Below are positions 7,569-17,883 of a stretch of DNA of 64,000 bases, one piece after another. This DNA comes from Sediminibacterium sp. GTDB taxonomy: Bacteria; Bacteroidota; Bacteroidia; Chitinophagales; Chitinophagaceae. The notes under the pieces are model-generated. The model had not been told where the DNA came from, did no database searches, and saw only the letters and a list, made by a program, of their open reading frames with translations. The stretch lies in contig NZ_JAUYTR010000023.1 of assembly GCF_030695065.1 (NCBI RefSeq), positions 558,001 through 622,000 of the forward strand, in the 5' to 3' direction. The position numbers and the translations under genes were made by a program. The number at the start of each line of letters is the position of its first letter. The stretch's first letter is position 1.

Positions 7569-8651
7569 TTATAAGTATTGATCGCCTTTATTGCGTTTTA
7601 CTTCGGCAACATACTCTTTAATGGCTTGTTCTTTTTCTTTTTTACAAATCATCAATACATCAGGAGTGTCTACTACAATAAAGTCGTCTAATCCTTGTAA
7701 TAGCAATAGTTTTTCTTTTGGTGCAGATACCATGCACTTAGTAGCATCAATAACGATAACATTTTCTGAAGCTACTGCATTGCCTAAGTAATCTTTTTCT
7801 AGATTATCATAAGCACTATTCCATGTTCCTAAATCACTCCATCCAAATGAAGACGGAATAACATATACATTGTCTGCTTTTTCCATTATGGCAAAGTCTA
7901 TTGAAACATTGGTACAGAGCGGATAGATTCTATTAATTGCTTCTTTTTCTGCAGGGGTATTGAAGTTGGCTTTTTCTGCATCAAACAATTCATACATTTC
8001 AGGTTGGTATAGTTCAAATGCCTTCATCACATTTTTTACTTGCCACACAAAAATACCTGCGTTCCATAAGAAGTCTCCACTGGCCAAAAAGGTCTTTGCC
8101 AATTCTAGATTAGGCTTCTCCGTAAATGTTTTTACTTTATAAATTCCGTCTGCAACTTGCATAGGCTCGTGCTGAATATATCCATAGCCCGTATTTGGAT
8201 GAGTAGGTTTAATTCCTAAAGTAACCAAAGACTTTATATGAGATACAAACTCTAATGCCTGTAAAGTGATTTTTCTGAAATTTTCATTATCCAAAATCAT
8301 ATGATCACTTGGGGCTACAATTAAAGAAGCTTCAGGATCTTTTTGCAATAATTTATAGGAAATATAAGCTACACATGGTGCCGTATTTTTTCTACTTGGC
8401 TCTGCAAGAATATTTGCCGGATTTAATTCTGGAAGTTGTTCTTGTACTATTGAAACATATTCATCGGATGTTACAATGAAAATATTTTCATTGGGAATAA
8501 AAGCCGCATAACGCTCATAGGTCCATCTTATTAAAGACTTTCCCGTATTTAATATATCTAAAAACTGTTTGGGATAAGCTGTTCTGCTTTGTGGCCAAAA
8601 ACGGCTTCCAATGCCCCCTGCCATAATGGCTACATAATGGTGTTGATTCAT
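7569..8651 (-). CDS. Mannose-1-phosphate guanylyltransferase
   Basis: 360 residues, the nucleotidyltransferase domain only. The N-terminal loop MAGGIGSRFWPQSR and PKQFLDIL are the mannose-1-phosphate guanylyltransferase signature, and FTEKPNLELAKTFLASGDFLWNAGIF follows as in ManC/AlgA. The phosphomannose isomerase half found in bifunctional enzymes is missing. Product: GDP-mannose for surface polysaccharides or glycoproteins. The KpsF-like gene lies 83 bases upstream on the same strand, so the two may share a transcript. A terminator follows. Confidence 0.92.
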   Translation of the reverse strand: MNQHHYVAIMAGGIGSRFWPQSRTAYPKQFLDILNTGKSLIRWTYERYAAFIPNENIFIVTSDEYVSIVQEQLPELNPANILAEPSRKNTAPCVAYISYKLLQKDPEASLIVAPSDHMILDNENFRKITLQALEFVSHIKSLVTLGIKPTHPNTGYGYIQHEPMQVADGIYKVKTFTEKPNLELAKTFLASGDFLWNAGIFVWQVKNVMKAFELYQPEMYELFDAEKANFNTPAEKEAINRIYPLCTNVSIDFAIMEKADNVYVIPSSFGWSDLGTWNSAYDNLEKDYLGNAVASENVIVIDATKCMVSAPKEKLLLLQGLDDFIVVDTPDVLMICKKEKEQAIKEYVAEVKRNKGDQYL

Positions 8652-8734
8652 TTGAATGACTTTAAAATCTAGATGAAAATTAATACACTGTTACAAGCAT
8701 AGAAAACGAAGTCCTGGTAAACTTATTGCTTATT

Positions 8735-9697
8735 TTAAACAATTCCCTCCCTAATTAAATCGTGTATATGAATGATGCCTTTGTAAATGCCATTTTCTGC
8801 AACAATGAGTTGACTAATATCATGTTTTTTTAATAATTCAAGTGCTTCAACAGCTAATGCCTCTGGGGAAACAGTAATTGGATGAATTGATAATATGTCA
8901 GAAGCGCAAACACTACCAATATCACTTGTTTTTTCTAGCATTCTTCTTAGGTCTCCGTCTGTAATGATGCCAATTAATTGTTGATTTTCGTCTACAACGG
9001 CTGTTACACCCATTCTGTTTTTAGTGATTTCAACAATTACTTGCTTTAAAGTTGCACTAAGGAGTACTTTGGGTTTTTCATTGGCAGCAGCTAAATCGGC
9101 TACGCGTAAATAAAGTCTTTTTCCCAGATTGCCACCTGGATGAAACTTTGCAAAATCTTTATTGTTGAATTGATTCAACTTCATTAAACAAACTGCTAAT
9201 ACATCACCCATAACCATTTGTGCGGTAGTGCTGCTAGTGGGTGCTAAATTATTAGGGCATGCTTCTTTTTCTACAGTTGTATTAAGCACCAAATTGGCTT
9301 GTTTTGCTAAAAAGCTGTCTGTATTTCCAACCATTCCAATTAATAAGTTTCCGAAATTATTAATTAATGGAATCAAGACTTTAATCTCAGGACTTTCGCC
9401 ACTTTTGCTGATTAGCATCACAATATCGTCAGAAGTAATCATACCCAAATCTCCATGAATTGCATCGGCCGCATGCATAAATAACGAGGGTGTGCCTGTT
9501 GAATTTAGTGTTGCAACAATTTTTTGAGCTACAATAGCGCTTTTCCCAATACCACTAACAATGAATCGACCCTTTGCTTCATGAATTGATTGAATGATTT
9601 TTTCAAAGTCATTATCAATAAATGCCTTCAAGCCTAATATGGCTGCTGCTTCCGTTTCAATAGTATGTTGCGCTAGTGCTTGTATATTATTATTCAT
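8735..9697 (-). CDS. Arabinose-5-phosphate isomerase (KpsF/GutQ family)
   Basis: 320 residues: an SIS sugar isomerase domain (about 30-175) with SGIGKSAIVAQKIVATLNSTG and FMHAADAIHGDLGM, then two CBS domains from about 200 to the end. It converts ribulose-5-phosphate to arabinose-5-phosphate, the first step to KDO for lipopolysaccharide. The start is taken at ATG 9697 (MNNNIQ). A TTG at 9706 is in frame but lies within the -7 box. No KDO synthase or kdsC is adjacent. Confidence 0.92.
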   Translation of the reverse strand: MNNNIQALAQHTIETEAAAILGLKAFIDNDFEKIIQSIHEAKGRFIVSGIGKSAIVAQKIVATLNSTGTPSLFMHAADAIHGDLGMITSDDIVMLISKSGESPEIKVLIPLINNFGNLLIGMVGNTDSFLAKQANLVLNTTVEKEACPNNLAPTSSTTAQMVMGDVLAVCLMKLNQFNNKDFAKFHPGGNLGKRLYLRVADLAAANEKPKVLLSATLKQVIVEITKNRMGVTAVVDENQQLIGIITDGDLRRMLEKTSDIGSVCASDILSIHPITVSPEALAVEALELLKKHDISQLIVAENGIYKGIIHIHDLIREGIV

Positions 9698-9703
9698 GCT
9701 TAA

Positions 9704-9711
9704 CAAAGGTA
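9704..9711 (-). promoter_or_regulatory. -7 promoter box of the KpsF gene
   Basis: An exact TACCTTTG on the minus strand whose last base is six bases before ATG 9697, so the mRNA leader would be almost absent. No good TTG element is seen 19-21 bases upstream. Confidence 0.4.
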
Positions 9712-9884
9712 AACTTTAACAGCTTAGCAGCGATAATGCATTAGGTATTCATTAACTTCGCTCCCCTTTTGCAAAAATGCCCTCATTTCTTCAAAAATGT
9801 TGAAATATCAAGGAAAAAATGGCAAAAATTGTTTAACTTTTACTAGTATCATTTGTTCTAGATATAGAAAATAGTATTCCCCCA

Positions 9885-12170
9885 ATGGCAACCAGTACCA
9901 AGAAAGCTCCGTCAAAAACCGTTACTAAAAAAACTGCAATCAAAAAGACTGTTGCAGCCCAATCTGAGGCAAAACACCAATATCCAATTCATTCGGCTTT
10001 AGAACAATATTTTGGATTTAAAGAATTCAAAGGAACCCAAGAACCAGCCATTAACAGCTTATTAGACGGGAAAGATACTTTTGTAATTATGCCAACGGGC
10101 GGTGGTAAAAGCTTATGTTATCAATTACCGGCCCTAATATTAGAGGGTTGTGCAATAATTGTATCGCCTTTAATAGCTTTGATGAAAAACCAAGTAGACT
10201 TGGTAAGGGGTTATAGTGAAAATGATGAAGTAGCGCATTTCTTAAACTCTTCTTTAAATAAGGGGCAAATAAAAGCAGTTAAGGACGATTTAAACAGCGG
10301 CAAGACCAAACTGCTTTATGTTGCTCCAGAAACCTTAACCAAACAAGAAAACTTAGAATATTTTAGTGACCTTAAGATCTCCTTCTTTGCGGTGGACGAA
10401 GCGCACTGTATTTCTGAGTGGGGTCATGATTTCAGACCCGAATATCGCAGATTAAGGGAAATGATGGACATCATTAACCCTGATATTCCTGTAATAGCTT
10501 TAACCGCAACGGCTACACCTAAAGTTCAAAGTGATATTGTAAAGAACCTAGGATTGAGAGATGCAAATATTTTCATTTCTTCTTTTAATAGAACCAACCT
10601 TTTCTATGAAATTTTACCTAAAATCCAAAAAGATCAAACGGTAAAAAGCATTGTGAAATTTATTAGCCAACACAAGGGTAAGAGTGGTATCATTTATACC
10701 CTGAATAGAAAAACAACTGAAGAATTAGCTGAGTTATTGGTGGCTAATAAAATAAAAGCAGTGGCTTATCATGCGGGCCTAGATCAAAAATTGAGGGCAG
10801 ACAGGCAAGACCAGTTTTTAAATGAAGACGTTCAAGTAATTGTTGCTACCATTGCTTTTGGAATGGGGATTGATAAACCAGACATTCGTTTTGTTATTCA
10901 TTTTAATATTCCTAAATCTATTGAGAATTATTACCAAGAAACTGGAAGAGCTGGAAGGGATGGTTTAGAAGGGATTTGTGTATTGTATTATTCTCATAAG
11001 GACGTTTCAAAACTAGAGCATTTAATGCGCGACAAGCCTTTGAGTGAGCGAGAAGTTGGTGCACAATTGATTGATGAGATGGTTGCTTATTCTGAAAGTG
11101 CAGTATGTAGAAGAAAAATTTTATTGCATTATTTTGGAGAAGATACCGAAACTGAAAATTGTGGTCTATGTGATAACTGTAAAAATCCAAAAGAAAAATT
11201 TGAGGCAAAAGAGGAGGTAGTTAAAGTACTTAAAGTGGTGAATGCCTTAGATGGAAGATTTGTAACTGATTATGTTGTAAATGTATTGTTAGGTAAATTA
11301 ACTCCTCAAATCAGCATGTTCCGTCATGATGCTTCATCAGTATTTGGAATAGGCAATGACAAAGAACCCCATTTGTGGAACAGCTTAATTAGACAAATGC
11401 TCCTAGAGAATTTGCTTATTAAGGATATTGAAGAATATGGTTTAATTAAATCTAGCGATAAAGGACAGAAATTTTTAAAGAAGCCCACTTCTTTTAAAAT
11501 GGTATTGAATAATTTGTTTGAAGATGCCAACGCCGACGACGAAGAAGGTGAAGGGGCTTCTAATACTGGTGCTGCAGCAGATGAAAAATTATTTGCGATG
11601 TTAAAAGAGCTAAGGCAAAAAGAGGCTAAGAAAAAAAGTCTTCCTCCTTTTGTAATATTCTTAGAGAGTTCTTTACAAGATATGGCCACCCTATATCCTA
11701 CTACATTAGACGAAATGAACAAATGTCAAGGGGTAAGTAAAGGCAAAGCCATTAAATATGGTAAACCCTTTGTTGATTTAATTGCAAGTTATGTTACAGA
11801 GAACGATATAGAGAAGCCAGATGATTTTGTGATGCGCAGTGTAGCTAATGCAGCTAGCAACAAAATTTATATTATACAAAACGTAGATAAAAAAATACCT
11901 TTAGAAACCATTGCAAAAAACAAAGATCTTAAGCTAGACCAACTGTTAGAAGAAATGGAAACCATTGCTGCCAGTGGAACAAGGCTCAATTTAGATTATG
12001 CAATTGATGAATGGTTAGGTGAAGATGAGCAAGAAGAAATATTGGAATATTTCAAAAGCTGCGAAACCTCTTCTTTGGATGTTGCAAGAGAAGAATTGTC
12101 AGAATTTGATTTTAACTGGGAGCAGCTAAAAATTATGCGTATTAAATTCCTAAGTGTTTATGGGAACTAA
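9885..12170 (+). CDS. recQ: ATP-dependent DNA helicase RecQ
   Basis: 761 residues. A Lys/Thr/Ala-rich tail (1-30) precedes the helicase: Walker A TGGGKS at 71-76, DEAH at 171-174, ALTATATP, and motif [11 protein letters not shown]. The RQC zinc site is C408, C426, C429, C432. A winged helix and a C-terminal HRDC-like segment follow. RecQ unwinds forked DNA 3' to 5' in recombination and replication repair. It is longer than E. coli RecQ, as usual in Bacteroidota. It stands divergent from kpsF across 187 bases in which I see no clear promoter, and ends 2 bases from the convergent DUF3089 gene. Confidence 0.95.
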   Translation: MATSTKKAPSKTVTKKTAIKKTVAAQSEAKHQYPIHSALEQYFGFKEFKGTQEPAINSLLDGKDTFVIMPTGGGKSLCYQLPALILEGCAIIVSPLIALMKNQVDLVRGYSENDEVAHFLNSSLNKGQIKAVKDDLNSGKTKLLYVAPETLTKQENLEYFSDLKISFFAVDEAHCISEWGHDFRPEYRRLREMMDIINPDIPVIALTATATPKVQSDIVKNLGLRDANIFISSFNRTNLFYEILPKIQKDQTVKSIVKFISQHKGKSGIIYTLNRKTTEELAELLVANKIKAVAYHAGLDQKLRADRQDQFLNEDVQVIVATIAFGMGIDKPDIRFVIHFNIPKSIENYYQETGRAGRDGLEGICVLYYSHKDVSKLEHLMRDKPLSEREVGAQLIDEMVAYSESAVCRRKILLHYFGEDTETENCGLCDNCKNPKEKFEAKEEVVKVLKVVNALDGRFVTDYVVNVLLGKLTPQISMFRHDASSVFGIGNDKEPHLWNSLIRQMLLENLLIKDIEEYGLIKSSDKGQKFLKKPTSFKMVLNNLFEDANADDEEGEGASNTGAAADEKLFAMLKELRQKEAKKKSLPPFVIFLESSLQDMATLYPTTLDEMNKCQGVSKGKAIKYGKPFVDLIASYVTENDIEKPDDFVMRSVANAASNKIYIIQNVDKKIPLETIAKNKDLKLDQLLEEMETIAASGTRLNLDYAIDEWLGEDEQEEILEYFKSCETSSLDVAREELSEFDFNWEQLKIMRIKFLSVYGN

Positions 12171-12172
12171 TG

Positions 12173-13210
12173 TTATTTTTTAAAATACATTTTTACCCTA
12201 TTGGCAACATTTTCTCTAATATTTAGATAATACAGATTTAAGTCTGCCACATGATAATTGTTGGTAGTGTAAAAAATATTACCAAAAAATTTTGGCTTTG
12301 GGGTCCATAATACATTGCCTTCTACTTTTGCAGCAGCAACAGCAGGAGCAATTTTATTGAACTTTAGTAATACCCCACCTTTGTTTAAGCTTCTATCTGA
12401 AGTGGGTGTTGCTTCATTCCATGTTAGTGGGTTGGTTACTATTGCTTTATTTTTTTCTTGTAGAATTAAGGGGGGAGTATAGCCTTCTCTATATGTGCGC
12501 CAGCTTACTATACATCCAGTTTGATCTGGTGTTGTACATGCTTTAATTTGTGTGTACTCGCTTTCGGCAACAGGAAGCCCAATTAAATATGCTGCTACCA
12601 TTTTGTTTTGGAGCGGCTTGTTATCAAAGAATTCTTTGAGTAATCTTTTTCCATGTGTAGTACCCTGGCTATGTGCAGCTATTACAATAGGTTTATCTGC
12701 ATGATGATTATTTAAATAGTATTCAAATGCTTTTTTGATATCTGTGTATGCTAATTCAAATGCCGCAATTGCGGCAGCGCTGTCTGTTGCATTTTTGGGA
12801 AAGTATGCTTGTAAATTGGCTTGCCGATACCTAGGTGCAAAAACTCGGCCCACTTCATTAAATATACTGGCTTGAAACAGTATGGTAGTGTAGTCTGTTT
12901 TGGTATTTAACTCAATATTGTTGATTGGTGCACTATAACCATAAGGCAACTGATCATCTGTATAAGTAGTAGGATGAATAAAAAATACGTCTACAGCACT
13001 GTCTTGTTTATAATTTGATCTTAATGGTTTAGGAACACTGTCTGCAGGGTCTTTCTTAAAAGGATGTGCTGCCCAATAATGCAAGTCGCTATAATCGGGG
13101 GTATTTACATTATCCCTGCGCTCATAATTTTTTTCCATGCCTTTGTAAGGCACCCCACAAGCAATTGCTAAAACCATTAACGTAAACAAAAAAAATATCC
13201 ATTTTTTCAT
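12173..13210 (-). CDS. DUF3089 family lipoprotein, alpha/beta hydrolase-like
   Basis: 345 residues. A lipoprotein signal ends at the lipobox LAIAC with C18. The mature part matches the DUF3089 pattern: VDVFFIHPTTY near the start, then a nucleophile elbow AAHSQGT, and a late Asp/His region near YHVADLNLYY. This points to a serine hydrolase of alpha/beta fold anchored in the envelope, but the substrate is unknown. It is monocistronic and tail-to-tail with recQ. Confidence 0.8.
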   Translation of the reverse strand: MKKWIFFLFTLMVLAIACGVPYKGMEKNYERRDNVNTPDYSDLHYWAAHPFKKDPADSVPKPLRSNYKQDSAVDVFFIHPTTYTDDQLPYGYSAPINNIELNTKTDYTTILFQASIFNEVGRVFAPRYRQANLQAYFPKNATDSAAAIAAFELAYTDIKKAFEYYLNNHHADKPIVIAAHSQGTTHGKRLLKEFFDNKPLQNKMVAAYLIGLPVAESEYTQIKACTTPDQTGCIVSWRTYREGYTPPLILQEKNKAIVTNPLTWNEATPTSDRSLNKGGVLLKFNKIAPAVAAAKVEGNVLWTPKPKFFGNIFYTTNNYHVADLNLYYLNIRENVANRVKMYFKK

Positions 13211-13295
13211 TTACTAAAGGTCCAGCTTTTTTGTGATTTGTTGCCTATAACCTACAGTTATTGATTTTGCTGTATTTTCGTGAAAATTTATTGTT

Positions 13296-14240
13296 ATGGC
13301 CATACCAGTTGTTGATTTAGCCGAATTTACTCATGGAACACCCGAACAAAAAGCTTCATTTGTTCAAAGTCTTGGAAAAGCTTATGAAGAAGTAGGATTT
13401 GTTGCAGTTAAAAATCATGGAGTTCCAGATGAGTTAATTGCCAACCAATATGAATATGTTCAACAATTTTTTTCGCTGCCTTTAGAGAAGAAAAAACAAT
13501 ATGAAATTCCAGGATTAGCAGGGCAACGTGGTTATACCAGTTTTGGAAAAGAACATGCCAAAGGGAGTGATGCCCCAGATTTAAAAGAATTTTTTCAATA
13601 TGGTCAAACAGTTGAAGACCATGATGCAATTAAATCAGCGTATCCCGATAATGTTCAGGTTGCTGAGGTTGCTACCTTAAATGACACTCTTTTTAGTGCA
13701 TATAGAAATTTTGAAAAGAGCGGTAAGGCTCTGCTGCAAGCAATTGCATTGTATTTAGGGCTAGATGAACATTATTTTGATCAATATGTGCATAATGGAA
13801 ATTCCATTTTAAGATGCATTCATTATCCCCCAATTACCAATGAGCCAAAGTCTGCAATTAGAGCAGAACAGCATGAAGACATTAATTTAATTACATTATT
13901 AGTAGGAGCTTCAGCCGATGGATTACAAATTTTAACTAAGCAAGGAGAATGGGTAAACGTTACCTCTTTGCCAGAACAAATTGTTGTTAACGTTGGTGAT
14001 ATGTTGCAACGTTTAACCAATAATAAATTAAGAAGTACCACACATAGAGTGGTTAATCCTGCAAGAGAATTATGGCATACCAGCCGTTTTTCTATGCCTT
14101 TCTTTTTGCACCCAAGAAGTGAAATGAGTTTGGCTTGTTTAGAAAGTTGTATCAATGAAAATAATCCAAAAGCATATTCAGATACTACAGCGGGCGAATA
14201 CCTAGATGAGCGCTTAAGAGAAATAGGGCTAAAGAAATAA
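13296..14240 (+). CDS. Isopenicillin N synthase-like 2-oxoglutarate/Fe(II) oxygenase
   Basis: 314 residues with both parts of the family: the N-terminal DIOX_N segment (VDLAEF... GFVAVKNHGVP) and the 2OG-Fe(II) core. Iron ligands are H193, D195 and H250, and the 2-oxoglutarate contact R264-F-S266 is present. Such enzymes hydroxylate or oxidise small molecules; members in ordinary bacterial genomes are mostly of unknown substrate. It is followed after six bases by a chromate transporter gene, probably cotranscribed by position only. Confidence 0.88.
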   Translation: MAIPVVDLAEFTHGTPEQKASFVQSLGKAYEEVGFVAVKNHGVPDELIANQYEYVQQFFSLPLEKKKQYEIPGLAGQRGYTSFGKEHAKGSDAPDLKEFFQYGQTVEDHDAIKSAYPDNVQVAEVATLNDTLFSAYRNFEKSGKALLQAIALYLGLDEHYFDQYVHNGNSILRCIHYPPITNEPKSAIRAEQHEDINLITLLVGASADGLQILTKQGEWVNVTSLPEQIVVNVGDMLQRLTNNKLRSTTHRVVNPARELWHTSRFSMPFFLHPRSEMSLACLESCINENNPKAYSDTTAGEYLDERLREIGLKK

Positions 14241-14246
14241 TGCTAC

Positions 14247-15503
14247 TTGAATTTGTTAAGACATATCCCCTTTTTGAAAGCTGTGTTCATGCACAGTATT
14301 ACTGCTTTTGGCGGTCCGCAAGGTCATTTGGGAATGATGATTAAAACATTTGTTCAGCAGCGTAAAGACGTATCAGAAGAAGAGCTCTTAGATTATAATG
14401 GATTCTGTCAAATGCTTCCAGGCGCTTCTTCTACGCAGGTTTTAACTTTAATTGGTTACAAGCGTGGCGGTGTTCCATTGGCAATTTTTACCCTACTAAT
14501 ATGGATTATTCCTGCATCTATAATAATGTCGGGCCTATCTTTTTTACTAGACTACTACGATAAAATAGCGCATCCTGCAGCAATTTTTCGATTTATACAA
14601 CCTATGGCCATTGGTTTTATAGGGTATTCTACTTTACGAACATTTAAAGTTGCCATTCATAATACGATTACTTGGGTAATTTTAATTATTGCAACAATTG
14701 CTACTTTTTTTGCATTTAAGACACCTTGGGTGTTTCCAATTTTGATTATTTGCGCAGGCATTGCTACCAATTTTAGTGATAAACGAATTCCACAAAAAGG
14801 GGTTCCTCCAAAGCAAGTGAAATGGGGAAATTTATTGATTTTTCTATTTCTTTTTGGTATTACAGGTTATTTATCTGAAACGGCAACGAAGCAAAATTGG
14901 GAAAACAGAAAAGTGTATAATCTTTTTGAAAACAACTATCGTTTTGGAAGTTTGGTTTTTGGTGGTGCAGACGTGTTGATGCCGTTGATGTATGAACAAT
15001 ATGTAACAAGACCCCAGTCTAAGAGAATTGTAGAAAATAAAAGAGATGTACTAAAAATTAATCGAGAAGATTTTTTAACTGGATCTGGAATTGTAAGAGC
15101 TATACCAGGGCCTGTTTTTTCAATTGGCGCATTTACAGGAGGGATGGTACTAAAAGACCTGGGATTTAATAAGCAGTTGATGGGTTGTGCCATTGGTGTA
15201 ATTGCTATCTTTTTGCCCAGCGCTTTATTGGTATTATTCTTTTTTCCGGTTTGGCATAATCTAAAGAAATATGCAGTGATTTTCAGGTCTTTAGAAGGAA
15301 TCAGGGCTTCGGTGGTAGGTATTATGGCAGGAGCAGTCGTTTATTTATTAAACGACCATATTATACCCGATTTAATGATTCAAAATTGGCCCATTCTATG
15401 GGATTTGGCCATTGTAATAGCAACATTTTTGGTGCTTAGATTAAATAAACTGCCCGCCCCATTCATAGTAATTAGCTGTTTAATTTTAGGTGCAATTGCC
15501 TAA
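14247..15503 (+). CDS. Chromate transporter, two-domain ChrA family
   Basis: 418 residues with two CHR domains. The first shows [12 protein letters not shown] and [10 protein letters not shown]; the second, after about residue 225, shows [16 protein letters not shown] and [12 protein letters not shown]. About ten hydrophobic segments mark an inner-membrane protein. Long ChrA proteins export chromate driven by the proton gradient, and some act on other anions. The frame has no ATG at its start: TTG 14247 gives [14 protein letters not shown], typical for the family; the first ATG (14289) would cut conserved residues. Confidence 0.9.
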   Translation: MNLLRHIPFLKAVFMHSITAFGGPQGHLGMMIKTFVQQRKDVSEEELLDYNGFCQMLPGASSTQVLTLIGYKRGGVPLAIFTLLIWIIPASIIMSGLSFLLDYYDKIAHPAAIFRFIQPMAIGFIGYSTLRTFKVAIHNTITWVILIIATIATFFAFKTPWVFPILIICAGIATNFSDKRIPQKGVPPKQVKWGNLLIFLFLFGITGYLSETATKQNWENRKVYNLFENNYRFGSLVFGGADVLMPLMYEQYVTRPQSKRIVENKRDVLKINREDFLTGSGIVRAIPGPVFSIGAFTGGMVLKDLGFNKQLMGCAIGVIAIFLPSALLVLFFFPVWHNLKKYAVIFRSLEGIRASVVGIMAGAVVYLLNDHIIPDLMIQNWPILWDLAIVIATFLVLRLNKLPAPFIVISCLILGAIA

Positions 15504-15538
15504 TTTTAGTATCTTCCTTTACATCATAAACCTTTTTC

Positions 15539-16282
15539 ATGGTAACTATTGCTTTATACAATTTAAAAGGAGGGGTAGGAAAAACTGCGGCTGCAATAAA
15601 CCTTGCATACCTAAGTGCTAAACAAGGGTACAAAACACTAATATGGGATTTAGATCCGCAGGGATCTTCCTCTTTCTATTTGGGTGCAACAGCAAACATT
15701 AAAAACGAAGCCAAAAAAATATTGAGTGGTGATATAGAATTAGCAAGTGCTATTCAGCCATCTGCCTACGAAAATTTAGATATAATACCCGCAGATTTGT
15801 CTGCAAGGCATGCGGATATTTTATTGAATGAAATGAAACAAAGCAAGAAAAAAATTGCTTCCATCCTTTCAACCATTAAAAACGAATATGATATCGTTTT
15901 TTTAGATTGTCCTCCAGGCATTTCTGTTTTGCACGATGCTGTTTTTACAGGGGTTGATTGGATATTAATGCCAAATATTCCTACAACATTGTCTATTCGC
16001 TCATTTGAATCGGTGTTGAATTATTTTAAAGAAAATGATTTAGACATATCAAAATTAAAATGCTTCTTTAGTATGGTAGACCATCGGAAGAATCTGCATC
16101 ACGAAGTAATTAATGAATTTTATAAAGACAAATTGTTCTTTAAAAGTTATATACCCTATTTAAGTGATGTAGAAAAAATGGGTGTGCACGAATCACCTTT
16201 AGAAACATTTGCTGCCAGCAGTTATGCTGCACAGTGTTATAAAGATCTTTGGAAAGAAATTAAACAGCGTTGTATTAATTAA
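15539..16282 (+). CDS. Orphan ParA family ATPase
   Basis: 247 residues. The deviant Walker A KGGVGKT occupies 10-16, DLDPQGSSSFYLG is the Walker A' region, and FLDCPPG is the Walker B. ParA proteins position DNA or protein cargo through ATP-dependent nucleoid or membrane binding. No parB, parS-like repeats or replication genes are nearby, so it is not a standard partition locus. The next gene, a small esterase, starts one base after the stop, which suggests a shared transcript. Confidence 0.88.
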   Translation: MVTIALYNLKGGVGKTAAAINLAYLSAKQGYKTLIWDLDPQGSSSFYLGATANIKNEAKKILSGDIELASAIQPSAYENLDIIPADLSARHADILLNEMKQSKKKIASILSTIKNEYDIVFLDCPPGISVLHDAVFTGVDWILMPNIPTTLSIRSFESVLNYFKENDLDISKLKCFFSMVDHRKNLHHEVINEFYKDKLFFKSYIPYLSDVEKMGVHESPLETFAASSYAAQCYKDLWKEIKQRCIN

Positions 16283-16283
16283 T

Positions 16284-17015
16284 ATGGATAGAGAAATTAC
16301 TTCGTGGTATAGTCCGGCCTTAAACAAAGAGATGCCCATAGCGTCTTATGGACATTTTGGATTTGCTATTTTATTGATTCCTACTGCAGCTGCAGACTAT
16401 TTGGAATATGAGCGATTTCAGTTGATAGACGCAATTGCCCCATTTATTAATTCGGGTAAGTGTAGGGTTTTTAGTATTGATAGTATGAACAAGGAAAGCT
16501 GGATGAATAATCAGATGCTTCCTGAACATAAAGCCATAAGACATAACCAGTTTAATGATTATGTATTTAATGAAGTAATTCCTTTTATTCGTAATTGCAC
16601 TAGCGATGAAACCATGATTTATACTTGCGGGGCTTCATTTGGAGCACTTCATGCAATGAATTTATTCATGAAAAGACCCGATATCATTAATGGGGCTATT
16701 AGTATGAGCGGTGTATATGATTTAACCGAATACACCAAAGGGTTTTGGGATGATCAGGTGTTTTATAATAGTCCGGTACATTATATACCTAGCTTAAACG
16801 ATAATTGGTATTTAGATAAGATTAAAGCAAGTCATCATATTCATATTTACACTGGGAGCGGTAATTTTGAAGACCCCGATGCTGCTAAAAAATTCGCTGG
16901 AATACTCTACACCAAAGGAATTTGGTACGATTTGGACGTTTGGGGTCCCGATATTCACCATGATTGGCCAACTTGGCGCTCTATGCTGCCCTATATTTTG
17001 GACAAGAAATTCTAA
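16284..17015 (+). CDS. Small alpha/beta-fold esterase
   Basis: 243 residues. The nucleophile elbow is G116-A-S118-F-G120 in TCGASFGALHAMN, and a late HHDWPTWR segment probably supplies the catalytic histidine. The pattern fits putative esterases of the COG4947 type, cytoplasmic by the lack of a signal peptide. ATG 16284 is chosen because the frame upstream lies within parA. Substrate unknown. The one-base gap to parA implies coupled expression, an uncommon pairing. Confidence 0.78.
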   Translation: MDREITSWYSPALNKEMPIASYGHFGFAILLIPTAAADYLEYERFQLIDAIAPFINSGKCRVFSIDSMNKESWMNNQMLPEHKAIRHNQFNDYVFNEVIPFIRNCTSDETMIYTCGASFGALHAMNLFMKRPDIINGAISMSGVYDLTEYTKGFWDDQVFYNSPVHYIPSLNDNWYLDKIKASHHIHIYTGSGNFEDPDAAKKFAGILYTKGIWYDLDVWGPDIHHDWPTWRSMLPYILDKKF

Positions 17016-17097
17016 ACTGTAAAAGACTCGTTAATTCCCTTTCTATATATGGTACTCTGCGCTGGCTGATTTAATATTACATATTAATCAACGGCAA

Positions 17098-17880
17098 TTG
17101 AGGCATCTTTCAGGAATAATTGGAATTGTAATACTACTGCTTTTAACTGTTTTTACTACTGATGCTCAAGCCCAGTATACAACGGTAAGTGGTAATGTGT
17201 ACGATATTTCAGCCAAAAGACCATTGGAGGCAGTAGCAGTTCAAAGTACCTCAGGAAGGGGTACCATTACCGATTCAACTGGATATTATAATTTAACGGT
17301 ACTTAAAACAGATTCTATTTGGTTTTCTTTGATTGGAAAATCTACCATGAAATATCCTGTAGATACCATAAGTAACTTGGAACGGTTTAATGTTATGATT
17401 CATGTGCGCTCCTTTGATTTGCCGGAAGTAAAAGTCCGCAACAACTATTACAGATATGATTCTGCTATGAATAGGCAAGATTATGCCAAAGTATTCAACT
17501 TTAAAAAGCCAAGTTTGGGTGTAGTGTCTAGCCCTAATTATAATCCAGGGGCAACTGTAGGGTTTGACTTAGAAGGCATCATCAATATGTTTCGAGTTAA
17601 ACGCAATAGAAGTATATTGACTCTGCAAAAAAGATTAATAGAAGAGGAAGAAGAAAAGTATGTGAATAGTAGATTTAGTAAGTTATTTGTAAGAAAAATT
17701 ACTGGTTTACAAACGCCGGAATTAGACACATTCATGCGAAGATATCGCCCTAGTTATGGAATGGTAAAACTCCTAAACGACTTAGAGTTGGGTTATTATA
17801 TTGGTCAACAATATGAAGAATATAAATCTACCAGGTACAACTGGCGTGGAGGATTATATAGAAGAAGAGAAGATCAATAA
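17098..17880 (+). CDS. Exported carboxypeptidase-regulatory-like domain protein
   Basis: 260 residues. A signal peptide (IIGIVILLLLTVFTTDAQAQ, cleaved near 26) is followed by a CarboxypepD_reg-like beta-sandwich (about 28-105; TVSGNVYDISAKRPLEAV, then GTITDSTGYY). The C-terminal part is charged, without a TonB plug or barrel, so this is not a SusC protein. The only start that keeps the signal peptide is TTG 17098. Location is periplasm or outer membrane; function unknown. It converges on the kinase gene with three bases between. Confidence 0.75.
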   Translation: MRHLSGIIGIVILLLLTVFTTDAQAQYTTVSGNVYDISAKRPLEAVAVQSTSGRGTITDSTGYYNLTVLKTDSIWFSLIGKSTMKYPVDTISNLERFNVMIHVRSFDLPEVKVRNNYYRYDSAMNRQDYAKVFNFKKPSLGVVSSPNYNPGATVGFDLEGIINMFRVKRNRSILTLQKRLIEEEEEKYVNSRFSKLFVRKITGLQTPELDTFMRRYRPSYGMVKLLNDLELGYYIGQQYEEYKSTRYNWRGGLYRRREDQ

Positions 17881-17883
17881 TAT

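Noticed and set aside
15539..16282. ParA as evidence for a chromosome or plasmid partition origin
   Set aside because: No ParB, no parS-like repeats and no replication genes nearby.
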